From Patiria pectinifera (Eukaryota; Echinodermata; Asteroidea; Valvatida; Asterinidae), in NCBI GenBank assembly GCA_029964075.1, contig CM057142.1, positions 37,078,392 through 37,142,391 of the forward strand: 64,000 nucleotides of DNA. Reading direction: 5' to 3'. A program made the position numbers and the translations under genes. Within the stretch, counting starts at the first letter, position 1; each line of letters begins with the position of its first letter. Shown here in pieces: positions 46,630-57,702 of this stretch. The notes below the pieces were generated by a model that was given only the letters and a program-made list of their open reading frames with translations, was not told where the DNA came from and did not search any database.

Positions 46630-47157
46630 TTTCACGCGTAATAGACCTCGGCTTTCGCCGTGGTCTATTCCAGGACTATTCCGTGGTCCTTGTCCAGAAC
46701 GCCGATAGGCGGCCGCGATGCGTCGCTTGCACAGCAGGCGCGGTACTATACGGGCCGGGACTGTGTGACGTGTTTTCTCAAATGAATCGTAGGACCACTT
46801 GCCATGCCATTAATTTTCGTAACAGCGGTGTAACTTTTTCTTTATTTTAGAGGGCTTCAAAATATACACGTGTGATGATAATATATAATCACTACCGCAA
46901 TGTTTGCAGCATGCACTGGCGCGGAGGCTAGTATGCTGTCTGAAACGTTCAGTTTACCTCTGTTCTTTTTCAGAACTTCACAAACTCACAAAAGAGATTC
47001 GTATCGTGGTGCTACCGTAAAGTTGATCTCTTAACCATGGAAAACCTTCAAATCTTATCAAACAGTCTCTCCACATGAATGTCTATAATAGGCATCCGTA
47101 GAAAAATACCACGACAACTGCCCTGTACGGCATGGACTCTGTAATTTTAATGATTAC
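46630..47157. other. No gene; short hairpin
   Basis: TAATAGACC...GGTCTATT hairpin near 46638-46668. Nothing else before the LTR. Confidence 0.4.
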
Positions 47158-48798
47158 TGTGGCGAAACCGACCCCTGACACTATTTGTGGCGGAACCGGT
47201 GATTGGCAGAATCCAGGGGGTACTGGTCTTATTTATCCCAGGACTCTAGCCAACTCCTATTATCCCACAAAAATATTTATTAGCCTAACGAACGGGTGAG
47301 CGGCTACCCATACGCAAGGGGGGACAATTAACGAACGGCGGACTAAGCCTAGGGGCTGTTCGTTTGGTGGAAATATACCACCGTTTTGTGATTGAGTAAT
47401 CAATTGAATGTAATTAGAGCAATACAAGTAGCGACAATAGGCCTCAAGGTGAACTCAGGTAACCCTCACGGCAGACCTAGGTAACCCTAAGTGAACATGG
47501 TAACCCTCACAGTGAACCTGAGTAAACCTCACAGAGACTAGTGATTCCAAAGACGATTATCGATAGGATTTATTCAAGAATCTGCACAATTAACAGCAAT
47601 TAACAAGGCGATGAATATCTCACATATAGACAGTAACCCTCACTGCTTGTAACAAGGGTCGACTGCACCCTTTGTAGTAAACGTAGCCTTAGGTAACCCT
47701 CACATGGTCAACTGCACCACATGATACTGACTTATACAATTATAATCCCTGTGTCACAGTTCCAATAACCCTGAACAGATTGAGCTGTCCCAATAACCCT
47801 CACAGAGGAAAGGTAACCTCAACCCAATTCAGCGTCCAAGCAGGCTGCACCATGTAATCAAAATAACCCTCACACCAACTGAGCAGTCACAATAACCCTC
47901 ACGGGAAACTAGTTACCCTCAGAGTGAGTTATACAACATAAATCTGACGTGCAATAATCCTCACACAAAACAGGTAACCCTCACAAGTGCTCAGAGCACG
48001 GCAAAGAGTAAACTCGTCAGGCTAGCTAGTTCGGTGCATAATTACGGCAATGATCGCCTCTGTCGTAAAACCCCACCGAATGGTGTCCAACCCACGACAA
48101 GCAATCTACCACCGAATCACAGTCTCACCAGCCTCTCGAACCAAGTTCTATAACTCCTAGCCCTTTGTTCTAGCACTAATCAAAACACAATAATCAGCCT
48201 TAATTTCACAACTAGTATTCCATCTTAATCTTTGTCCCCAATTATCTTAGATAATGACACTGAATAACAGACCTTGGGCTACAACTTCACTCAATATAAC
48301 TTAGACAACACTTAGCTTACTGCTAGCTAAACCCAGAGCATCAACTCCCGAACCCAGCCGCACCAGAGTGTCCACCCTCAGAGATGAGCTCCTACTCCCG
48401 ACCGGGGAGTACGCAACAGCAACGAAGACCCCAGCAACGGCACCGCGACTTGACTCGTCCCTGAACCCCGAAGCTTGGCTTCTTGCAACTTGGCAACAGC
48501 ACCAGAACGCATTCCTACTGCATTGACGCCATCTTGCGAACTAACGAGATGATCTCAAGACCCCACGCTAAAGCATGCTAATTCGCGCACAGTCTTCCGA
48601 ATACGCGATACTGATTGGTCACTGTACACCATGAATTATTAATCTCCTGATCACGCAGCACAATTTATTGCTGATTGGCCCACGCGCACTTCGGCATTAT
48701 AAGCACGCACCGGATGTCCTAGATCACGCGCACAAATTATTCCTATGACCTAGACTCCTATACAAGTCTGCATATACCTGTACCCCTGTTTCGCCACA
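47158..48798 (-). repeat. 3' LTR of the retrotransposon (left copy)
   Basis: 1641 bp. Differs from the other LTR by one C near 47818 (gtaacctc versus gtaaccctc) and one T near 48172 (ccctttg versus cccttttg). No clear purine tract adjoins it on the inner side. Confidence 0.95.
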
Positions 48799-49760
48799 CA
48801 GGACCCAGCTAAGCTTGATCCGTCCCGGATTAAATAGCTTAAACAAAATTATGCGAAACAGGCCTGAATAAATTTATACAATTATAAACACAAACACTAC
48901 ATGAGGTTTACTAACCTCGCCGACCCTTGAGGTTTACTTGACCCCACATGTAATTTATCAACTGGTATAAACTGTACACATTCCTAATAACCCTCACTGA
49001 TGTGAGGTAATGCAGTAAATAACAACCATCACGAAGAGTGTAAACACTTTAATTTTAAAATACAGAGCATGTGAGGTTTACCTGAACCTCGCTAATAATT
49101 AACATTCCATAAATCCACTCCCTTTAACTCTAAAGTTATCTCACAGCAAAATCAGACAATTTAATCCTTAAGTCCTAAACATACACAACAGGAAATATCT
49201 GACATTATCCAGTCTAATTATGGTTGATCGTAGCTTAACGTTCCAATTATACAATTAAAATGTCCTTGGTCTTTTATCGTGTCTTTTATCGAAACTTAGC
49301 AAATTCTATGAAACTTTTAATGCAGAAAAACCAAAGTAACTTTTAACAAGCTATATACACTGTTAGAAAATCTATAGAATCAATGGGAAAATACCAGAAT
49401 CACATCATATAGTACAGGTAATTTCAGATTAATTTTGCATGCTTATTAAGAGTTCATATGTACATGTTGTCCCAACGCGCCGTTGTCCATCGTCCCACGT
49501 ATGCTCGAACTGTACCGGATTGCTCCACAGGCTTCCTGTACTTCGGCTTGCTCAGCTCCTCGCATACCCGGTTGGCGCCATCGACGTGAGTGTTGTGGAA
49601 GATCTTCCCCTCCACGACGGTGCCAGTGGATCCGTAGTAACCACCTCGGACACGCCCTCTTTTCCCGGCTCTAGGTTCTGGATCAGCTGCCGCAATCAGG
49701 TTTTGGGTTGACAAGGATCACTTGGACTCGGGAATCGGGGTGCCCGGCCCAGCGTCTCCT
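48799..49760 (-). other. Retrotransposon internal 3' region
   Basis: No conserved domain. A minus-strand open frame at 49714-49454 has no recognised match. More GTGAGGTTTAC / TAACCCTCAC words occur at 48900-49090, continuing the LTR motif theme. Confidence 0.6.
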
Positions 49761-49872
49761 TTAACTGGGGCAGTAGCCATCAACCACAACGTTGCCACTG
49801 TCCCTCCGGGGCAGTGGCCCCAGCAAGCCCATAACCACCTCTTCAAAGTTCTCGCCTACCAACTCCCGTTTG
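49761..49872 (-). pseudogene. Integrase core remnant
   Basis: In the frame offset from the protease ORF the minus strand reads ENFEEVVMGLLGPLPRRDSGN and then stops. This matches the start of the gypsy integrase catalytic core (D-x-x-GPLP-x-T-x-x-GN), with Gly where the first catalytic Asp is expected. Everything between protease and this point (RT, RNase H, integrase N-terminus) is deleted. Confidence 0.7.
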
Positions 49873-50908
49873 ATCGGGGATCTCTCCTCTTCACAGGAGA
49901 TTTCCTCCTCCCACAAAATCCAGAGCGTCTACTTAAAGACCTCAAATACGCAAAGTTCTTGTGCGCCTTGGCATTCTCTGATGCACCAACAATTTCTGTC
50001 ACATCATCCACATCAGACCGCCCTACATCATGTTCACCAGAGGAAAGCACGTCTGAAGATTCCACCAAACTGCACGACTTCACCTCTGCATGATAGTCCT
50101 CATTGAGGTTGACCTTCCCACGGTCATATAAACCATGCAGGTGAATCTGGAGGTCCCTACCGACCTCACCTACACGACCGTGACCTGGAACAACTGTCAA
50201 AGTTGAGGTTGACTCTACAGTCGTTCCCACTGTTGTTCCCTTATGAACAACCCGACTCTCCTCTTTTGGATTGAATATCCCCGGCTTGAGAGTCTTGGCT
50301 TGTGGCTCAACCAGCGACCGGGCTAGAAGTAACCCTCGCTTAGCCAACTCGCCTCCGCCTTCCACGGGCTCCACGATTGCCGGCTGTTCCAATGCCTCAG
50401 CAGTACTGGTTGCAGTACCAGGCATAACAGCCTCATGGCTGGCCGGAATCTCGGTGGATTGGACCACCCCTACTCGGCCAATGAACGGGTCACCAGAGCA
50501 GCTCTTGCACTTAGTCCGTTCCCCGTTTAACCTCAACTCCAGGCTTCGGAAATCTAAGTTGCCTCCAGTAGGTAACAAGAAATCCATGCCTAATACACCA
50601 TCAAACTTGATGTCAGCAAAAATTGCTCGAACCGGGTAAAATGTTTTACCCAACTGTATTTCAACCAAGGCAACGCCCATCACAGACAGTGGGCTGCCAT
50701 CAACCTGTTGAATACATGTACCGGCCTTTTCCGCTTCCAGCGAAGGCCGCAGTTCCTCAACAATTGCATGGTAGACTCGACTGCTAATAAGCGTGTCGGT
50801 CGACCCTGAATCGACCAGGAACTTACCAGTTGCTCCCCTAACAACTCCATGGACATACATTCCATGCCTAGGCCGAAGACAGGACAATGGCCGAGTACCT
50901 CTGCACAT
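49856..50908 (-). CDS. Retrotransposon aspartic protease ORF
   Basis: 350-residue open frame overlapping the end of gag in another frame. The active-site motif FLVDSGSTDTLIS lies at about residues 31-43 and the second conserved strand GVLGMDFLL at about 104-112, the layout of retroviral-type proteases. The C-terminal two thirds are poorly conserved linker. The frame ends at 49856, where integrase-like sequence starts in another frame. Confidence 0.8.
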   Translation of the reverse strand: MCRGTRPLSCLRPRHGMYVHGVVRGATGKFLVDSGSTDTLISSRVYHAIVEELRPSLEAEKAGTCIQQVDGSPLSVMGVALVEIQLGKTFYPVRAIFADIKFDGVLGMDFLLPTGGNLDFRSLELRLNGERTKCKSCSGDPFIGRVGVVQSTEIPASHEAVMPGTATSTAEALEQPAIVEPVEGGGELAKRGLLLARSLVEPQAKTLKPGIFNPKEESRVVHKGTTVGTTVESTSTLTVVPGHGRVGEVGRDLQIHLHGLYDRGKVNLNEDYHAEVKSCSLVESSDVLSSGEHDVGRSDVDDVTEIVGASENAKAHKNFAYLRSLSRRSGFCGRRKSPVKRRDPRSNGSW

Positions 50909-51873
50909 GCCCTCTGATCCTCGCCTCTTTTGACTTCGGTTGTCTCAGCTTCAAGTCCACGCTACGAGGTCTAGCACAAGCCCGTGCAAAATGACCGACC
51001 TCTCCACACCTGAAACACTTTAACACACCAGGCGTTTTCCTACCAGGCTTTGGGGACTGCCTCTGAGGAACTTCCGCCTTCCCATGGGGATCCAGACCTT
51101 GCTTGGTAAGCTGTGTCAACAGCTCAACCACTTGGTCTATTTTCCTCGACTGATGACCGGCATTTTCTTCTAACTCCAGAAGACGCCTCTCTGTGTCAGA
51201 GTCGACCACCTTGGTAAACTCCAAGGATTTACCTCCGGCTCTCTGCTCACAATGATTCACATACCTACACGCCTCCAGGCGGCGGCAACAATCATCACAA
51301 AGAACCTTGTAACGATCTTGGGGAATTGTAGGCCTACTAGGCCCAACACCGTGATGTTTACCGCACACCTCATTACCCACCAACCGCGACTCCCTTTTAA
51401 GTGGCCATAGGCCCACTCCAGGCGAGTCTACCTCACCAACAACCTCGTTGGATTTCCCACAGCGGGACTAGTTGCAAAACTCAACGACTCACTGTGTAGA
51501 CCTCGTTCCTCCATAGCACAATCATCCTCCCGGTTCAAGAAAGGATTGGTACAGGGACTACGCGTGGGAATATACCTCAAAGGTGTACTCTCAGCGTGCC
51601 TTGCGTCCCTTGGAACCACCTTGGACGATGCACCAACGCTGAACGATCCCATGCCTCAAATGAAACATGCCCTGAAATATCCTCAGGAAACTTCCGACTT
51701 ATCTCGGAATCTACCTCGACCAAAGGCTGTGCCCCCTTGACAGCCTCTAACTCCGAAGAAAGACGAGCTCTCTCCAATTTCAACCACTGAACCTCCATTC
51801 TCGAGCGGTTCAGCTCATCAAGGATATCGACAGAACCCTTGTCCACCTCATCCAAAGTGATGCCCTGACTCAT
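50868..51873 (-). pseudogene. gag region with zinc knuckle, frame-disrupted
   Basis: Starts at ATG 51873 with an acidic, coiled-coil-like segment (residues about 20-48). The frame closes at 51577 and related sequence continues in other frames (51652-51428, then 51416-50868). The last part holds a Cys-rich CDDCC...HC stretch and a classic CCHC knuckle CFRCGEVGHFARAC near 51028-50987. It is short for a gypsy gag and no clear capsid domain was recognised. Confidence 0.75.
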
Positions 51874-52123
51874 ACTGACGTTTCCTCCGGACTAGGAAAC
51901 TCAGCCCTGAACAGAATCCAAACAACAACCAACGATACAACAACAAAACAATACCCGAAACCAGTAACGACACAGGTTAGCACAAACTACTGACCTTGTG
52001 ACCAATTATCCTCACAGTGTACCTCACTGAGGTCCACTCAATAACCAAAAAAATCAAATTCGCTGTATTTCTCTCATTACAAGTTCACAACTTACACGAA
52101 TTTAATTTATACAATCACAAAAT

Positions 52124-52141
52124 ATCCCACTTCTGACACCA
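52124..52141 (-). other. tRNA-Leu primer-binding site
   Basis: Two bases inside the 5' LTR, the minus strand reads TGGTGTCAGAAGTGGGAT. This is the complement of the 3' end of a leucine tRNA (CCCACTTCTGACA plus CCA, as in tRNA-Leu-CAA). Confidence 0.85.
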
Positions 52142-52143
52142 TT

Positions 52144-53786
52144 TGTGGCGAAACCGACCCCTGACACTATTTGTGGCGGAACCGGTGATTGGCAGAATCC
52201 AGGGGGTACTGGTCTTATTTATCCCAGGACTCTAGCCAACTCCTATTATCCCACAAAAATATTTATTAGCCTAACGAACGGGTGAGCGGCTACCCATACG
52301 CAAGGGGGGACAATTAACGAACGGCGGACTAAGCCTAGGGGCTGTTCGTTTGGTGGAAATATACCACCGTTTTGTGATTGAGTAATCAATTGAATGTAAT
52401 TAGAGCAATACAAGTAGCGACAATAGGCCTCAAGGTGAACTCAGGTAACCCTCACGGCAGACCTAGGTAACCCTAAGTGAACATGGTAACCCTCACAGTG
52501 AACCTGAGTAAACCTCACAGAGACTAGTGATTCCAAAGACGATTATCGATAGGATTTATTCAAGAATCTGCACAATTAACAGCAATTAACAAGGCGATGA
52601 ATATCTCACATATAGACAGTAACCCTCACTGCTTGTAACAAGGGTCGACTGCACCCTTTGTAGTAAACGTAGCCTTAGGTAACCCTCACATGGTCAACTG
52701 CACCACATGATACTGACTTATACAATTATAATCCCTGTGTCACAGTTCCAATAACCCTGAACAGATTGAGCTGTCCCAATAACCCTCACAGAGGAAAGGT
52801 AACCCTCAACCCAATTCAGCGTCCAAGCAGGCTGCACCATGTAATCAAAATAACCCTCACACCAACTGAGCAGTCACAATAACCCTCACGGGAAACTAGT
52901 TACCCTCAGAGTGAGTTATACAACATAAATCTGACGTGCAATAATCCTCACACAAAACAGGTAACCCTCACAAGTGCTCAGAGCACGGCAAAGAGTAAAC
53001 TCGTCAGGCTAGCTAGTTCGGTGCATAATTACGGCAATGATCGCCTCTGTCGTAAAACCCCACCGAATGGTGTCCAACCCACGACAAGCAATCTACCACC
53101 GAATCACAGTCTCACCAGCCTCTCGAACCAAGTTCTATAACTCCTAGCCCTTTTGTTCTAGCACTAATCAAAACACAATAATCAGCCTTAATTTCACAAC
53201 TAGTATTCCATCTTAATCTTTGTCCCCAATTATCTTAGATAATGACACTGAATAACAGACCTTGGGCTACAACTTCACTCAATATAACTTAGACAACACT
53301 TAGCTTACTGCTAGCTAAACCCAGAGCATCAACTCCCGAACCCAGCCGCACCAGAGTGTCCACCCTCAGAGATGAGCTCCTACTCCCGACCGGGGAGTAC
53401 GCAACAGCAACGAAGACCCCAGCAACGGCACCGCGACTTGACTCGTCCCTGAACCCCGAAGCTTGGCTTCTTGCAACTTGGCAACAGCACCAGAACGCAT
53501 TCCTACTGCATTGACGCCATCTTGCGAACTAACGAGATGATCTCAAGACCCCACGCTAAAGCATGCTAATTCGCGCACAGTCTTCCGAATACGCGATACT
53601 GATTGGTCACTGTACACCATGAATTATTAATCTCCTGATCACGCAGCACAATTTATTGCTGATTGGCCCACGCGCACTTCGGCATTATAAGCACGCACCG
53701 GATGTCCTAGATCACGCGCACAAATTATTCCTATGACCTAGACTCCTATACAAGTCTGCATATACCTGTACCCCTGTTTCGCCACA
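52144..53786 (-). repeat. 5' LTR of the retrotransposon (right copy)
   Basis: 1643 bp, TG...CA ends. For a minus-strand element this is the 5' LTR. It contains an array of TAACCCTCAC decamers (GTGAGGGTTA in element sense), about eight exact plus several variants, at about 52444-52975. Confidence 0.95.
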
Positions 53787-54053
53787 TTACTATTTGGTGC
53801 GTACCAAATTGGGTTACAGCAAAACTCGATATGCCAACCCGCGGCGGCCGAGTTTGGATGTGGTTTAAAGGGAAGGTACATATGCATTTCGTTGAATTCA
53901 AAATTTTGATTTGTTTTCCCCCATATCAGTCGAGGTATATGTCTGTCATCACATGGAGGTAGGAAATCTTCTATATCGCACTTGTTTCGTACAAAAACTA
54001 ACGTTTGCTCAATCAATGCAGTGCCGAGTTGGGAGAGTCCGTTATTGTCATTG
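53787..54053. other. No gene seen
   Basis: Flank between the LTR element and the next mobile element. Confidence 0.5.
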
Positions 54054-54544
54054 GGGGTCAGACAAGTCGACCGTTGAGACAACTCGACTCGGGACAAGTC
54101 GCCCGTTGAGACAACTCGACCGTTGAGACAACTCGACCGTATGTGCGATAAATGGAAAGACAAGTCGACCGTTGAGACAAGTCGCCTCGCATGTTTTTGG
54201 GCCTAATTTGGGGGATAGTACCGGGGATTTTGACGGCGGCTGATCGCCGTTTGGGACTCGTTATGACATATGACTTTTTCTGTTGCATATAACAGAGCAG
54301 AGCCGATATAGCGCAGCGTGATTGTCCGTGCACATTGTTCGTTTTTGCCGGGCCTGTGCGTGCGCGCATCTCTGGTCAACCGCGTGGCCGTACCGTGCAC
54401 GTGCCGTGCACGTTAGCTGTCTCAACGGTCGAGTTGTCCCGAGTTGAGTTGTCTCAACGGTCGACTTGTCTCAACGGTCGAGTTGTCTCAACGGTCGACT
54501 TGTCCCGAGTCGAGTTTTCTCAACGGTCGACTTGTCTGACATTC
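54054..54544. mobile_element. 491-bp element built of GTCGACCGTTGAG repeats
   Basis: Both ends carry GTCAGACAAGTCGACCGTTGAG-like inverted termini, each with several tandem AACTCGACCGTTGAGAC units. A perfect 9-bp duplication TTGTCATTG lies at 54045-54053 and 54545-54553. 9-bp duplications fit Mutator-like elements. No ORF. Confidence 0.85.
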
Positions 54545-54947
54545 TTGTCATTGATCTCCGTTCAGTGCATGTATAGATTACCCATGTATATGCTGTGCGC
54601 AAAGGTCGAGCTTGTGTCGTTCCATGAGCGCACCGAGTTTCCCAGTTACCGATTAAGTAGGATCGTATCAATGCCCAATTGAAAATAGAATCAACCGGCA
54701 CAGCTGTGCACCGGCACTAGCGCGCATAACGAGAACTTGGAGAAGTTGTACTCAGAATCAGAAATGATTGACAAGATACTCCTGTGACGTTTTAGTTACT
54801 TCACTGTTAAAAGATCACCTGATGGTGAGAAGTACACTGTTTTGCGGTCAGCTTGAAAAATGAGGTGCGACTTCACTCATGCTTAAGTTCAGTGTGTAGC
54901 TTCATACTCAAGCCTGCCTACCTCAGTTCAGTGTAAGTTATTATATG
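54545..54947. other. No gene seen
   Basis: Spacer with nothing recognisable. Confidence 0.5.
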
Positions 54948-55107
54948 GCAGTGGATATTTTGCCGGAGACGGCAAACCTTCAGTAAACGTTAGTTTGCCG
55001 GATACGCACTGAACATGCGCAGTTACTGTTTTTTTGTACTTAAACATTTTCCGGTGACAAATTTTAGTCTGGCTCCATGCCAATATTATCGTAGTATTTT
55101 TGTATTA

Positions 55108-57086
55108 GGGCAATTCCACACCAAAGTGGACATGACACCAAAAAATTCAAATACATGTGATTTAAACAAATTTGGCATCAAATGAAAGCTAAAAGTCTAT
55201 ATTTTCAAGATTTGAAGTCGGAATTTAATTTTTTATACATTTCGGTACCAAAAACTAGGATTATGTAATAATCCTGTTTTAATCCTAAAAATGTGATTAA
55301 TAGTGATATGAAAGTATTCTACCAATAGACACACAAAATATGCACTAATGCCATCAGTTTCTGTCATGAGGAAGTATTGGTCTTGAAAAACCGACTAAAA
55401 CTTGTTTTTAACATTTTGCGTAATTTGTTTCGCTTCAGTGACTTCTAATATTTCAGCCTTCGAAAATGTCCTTCCGTTACCGAAAAAATACATATTTTTA
55501 ATTTATTTTTAAAACTTGCAGTATGAATGCATTGAAAGTTATTGTGCAAAGCAAGTTTAGGTAGGCCTTCAATATGACATTATAACTGACACTGCTGTAC
55601 TTCTCGTTTTTTAATTACAATTAATTAAATCACGTCCTTCCGTTACCAAATTGGTAACGGAAGGACGGTAACGGAAGGACAAATCGTATTTTTATCAAGT
55701 GTTACGACATTTGAGCTCATGTTTGAATAATGAAATCACTGCAAATACATGCATGTATAATGAGCATTGAAAGGACATTCCTGTGACCCACCTTCACAAA
55801 AGCAGGATAAGCAGGGCAAGGTGTTTATTACAATTTGAAGGCACAGGCATGTACAACATGTGCAATGTACATGTACATATATGCCGATGTACCAGTACTT
55901 GTACATGTATGGAGTTGTTGCAGAAAATCAAATCATAAAGTTGCTGCCATCAGCATTCATGGACAGATACGAAAGATACGAATTCTGTGAAGCCATTCCA
56001 GAAGCAAATTAAGTCAAAAATGAGATGGCAGAAAGTACCGGTACTTTGGGGCACTTTCATTCAATTTACATGTGTAAGACATGTGAGGTGCAGTCTTTGA
56101 CAAATTAACCCAAGTTAACAACTTCAGTTTGGATGTTTATACATTAATTGTTACTACTCTAAATCATTGTAATTTGATTTCAAACATTGATTTTAGAGTT
56201 CAATTAAAAGCAACACCTAACTGAAGCCATCAGTTCTACCGGTAGATGTTTTGACCTTAAATGTACATGTAGGCTGGTCGCCCCCCCCCCCCCCACTCTT
56301 TAGGTAAACCTTTGAACCTACCGGTATTATTATTAAAAGTTGTTGGTGAACATGTAACCAATATACTCAAAGAGTTCAAATATTGTGTATTTAAACTTTT
56401 AAGGATTGAGGTGATGGGTTTGAAGTCTATTTCTGACTAAGTCCTGTGTTCGTGAATTATGTGTTTTGGGTTGTTTTCGTTTTTCTTTTGTTATCATTAA
56501 TTAGCAGTCTTCTATCTTTATCTCAATAGTTTCTTGGGTATAATTATTTATGCCAGGTCTGCATATTGTTGATTTCACATTCAGTTACACATTTAAGCAA
56601 TTTGTTTCACTTGTATAATTAGTGTAAATTCACATTTTGTTTATGCTATAATTGAGTAAACCTTTTGTCCTTCCGTTACCGTCCTTCCGTTACCAAATTA
56701 TGATCTGCTTAAAACGTTGTAATTATATAACCGAAACACTTAAAGTCAAATGAAAGGCGGTATAGTATAGATAAAGCTTCAGGGATTCCATTTCCTACCT
56801 TTAAAATATAATTGCCCCATAAAATTCACAGAGTTTTTGCAAAATGCAAGTAAGTTGGAAAACCCTTGTCCGTTTTACCGTCCTTCCGTTACCGACCTCA
56901 TTAATATTCATAATTCATAAACGAGAGGCATTCATGCCCCACAAAAGTGTGGAAAATGAAAGTAGCATTATAGCAATACAATTGTGACATTTGTTTGCTG
57001 TAACTATGAACAGTGTCTGTGATACACACATTTGAAATTTTGTTTAATGAGTGAAAACGTCCTTCCGTTACCGTGGAATTGCCCCC
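55108..57086. mobile_element. 2-kb element with eight identical 14-mers
   Basis: Ends GGGCAATTCCAC / GTGGAATTGCCCCC, TA at 55106-55107 and 57087-57088. GTCCTTCCGTTACC occurs at 55468, 55634, 56667, 56681, 56880 and 57059, and inverted at 55653 and 55667. No long ORF. Confidence 0.85.
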
Positions 57087-57272
57087 TAACAAGATGGGAA
57101 TCAGACCATTTTATAATTTCGGACTTTATTTCCCTTTAAAAAAAATCCTCCAGAGCCACTAATCTGAAAAAGAAAAAGTAATACTCTGCAATAAAATGTT
57201 TGAGACATATTAAAATAATAAAAGAAGAATATTCTTATTTATTTGGGGATTGGAAAAAAAACCTAAAAATTG

Positions 57273-57345
57273 TGGCGGAGTGAGGATTTGAACTCGGGAC
57301 ATCCCACTCACTAGAGCTATTGCTTAACCACTGCACCGACTGTGT
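57273..57345 (-). repeat. tRNA-derived (SINE-like) sequence
   Basis: The minus strand has an A-box-like GGTGCAGTGGTTAAGC and a B-box-like GAGTTCAAATCC, and ends CTCCGCCA. The acceptor arms do not pair well, so it is a worn tRNA relic or SINE head, not a functional tRNA. Confidence 0.55.
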
Positions 57346-57612
57346 TACACAACTTTGGTGGGAATTCAATACATGTTATAATTCAGCCCTATCTTAAAGA
57401 GTACAGCGCCCTCTGTTGATATGGATTGCCGCCGGCAAACCTTTAGTAAACGTTAGTTTGCCGGCGTTACCTCCGGCAAAATATACACTACCTTATTATA
57501 TTATTATTAACGAGGGTGTTGGTCACTTCCTCGGCAACTACCCCTATCCCCCTATGGCGCTTGTTACATTCACAAACCACATACATGTAGATAGGCATAT
57601 CATATGCGAAGC

Positions 57613-57702
57613 TAGCCCGACTGCGTCTGGCCGTACAGTACTAGCGCAAGCTCTGTAGTACGAGCTTGCGATAGTACTGTACGGCCAGACGCAGTCGGGC
57701 TA
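57613..57702. mobile_element. 90-bp hairpin insertion with 9-bp target duplication
   Basis: TAGCCCGACTGCGTCTGGCC...and its inverse form an almost perfect snap-back, exactly flanked by ATGCGAAGC at 57604-57612 and 57703-57711. Confidence 0.88.

Larger units (their letters stand above)
47158..53786 (-). mobile_element. Defective Ty3/gypsy-type LTR retrotransposon
   Basis: Two long direct repeats (47158-48798, 52144-53786) with ends TGTGGCGAAA...TTTCGCCACA enclose 3.35 kb. A 4-bp target duplication TTAC lies at 47154-47157 and 53787-53790. Coding direction is minus: zinc-knuckle gag, aspartic protease, then a short integrase remnant. Reverse transcriptase and RNase H are absent, and gag is split over frames. 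By eye the two LTRs differ only by two single-base indels, so insertion is recent. The element must have been moved by enzymes of a complete relative. Confidence 0.95.
54948..57496. mobile_element. Outer non-autonomous element hosting a nested insertion
   Basis: Ends GGCAGTGGATATTTTGCCGG and (inverted) GGTAGTGTATATTTTGCCGG. Just inside each end is a hairpin GGCAAAC-CTT-AGTAAACGTTAGTTTGCC. The element at 55108-57086 is inserted within it. Confidence 0.7.

Noticed and set aside
49454-49714. 86-residue minus-strand frame as the integrase C-terminus
   Set aside because: No recognisable chromodomain or GPY/F motif. Left as unassigned retrotransposon sequence.
54058-54701. Open frames reading STVDLSRVELSQRSTCL repeats
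   Set aside because: Translation of the 17-bp DNA repeat in the 491-bp element, appearing in several frames and both strands.
57273-57345. Functional tRNA gene
   Set aside because: A- and B-box-like words are present but acceptor and other stems do not pair, so it is a tRNA-derived relic.
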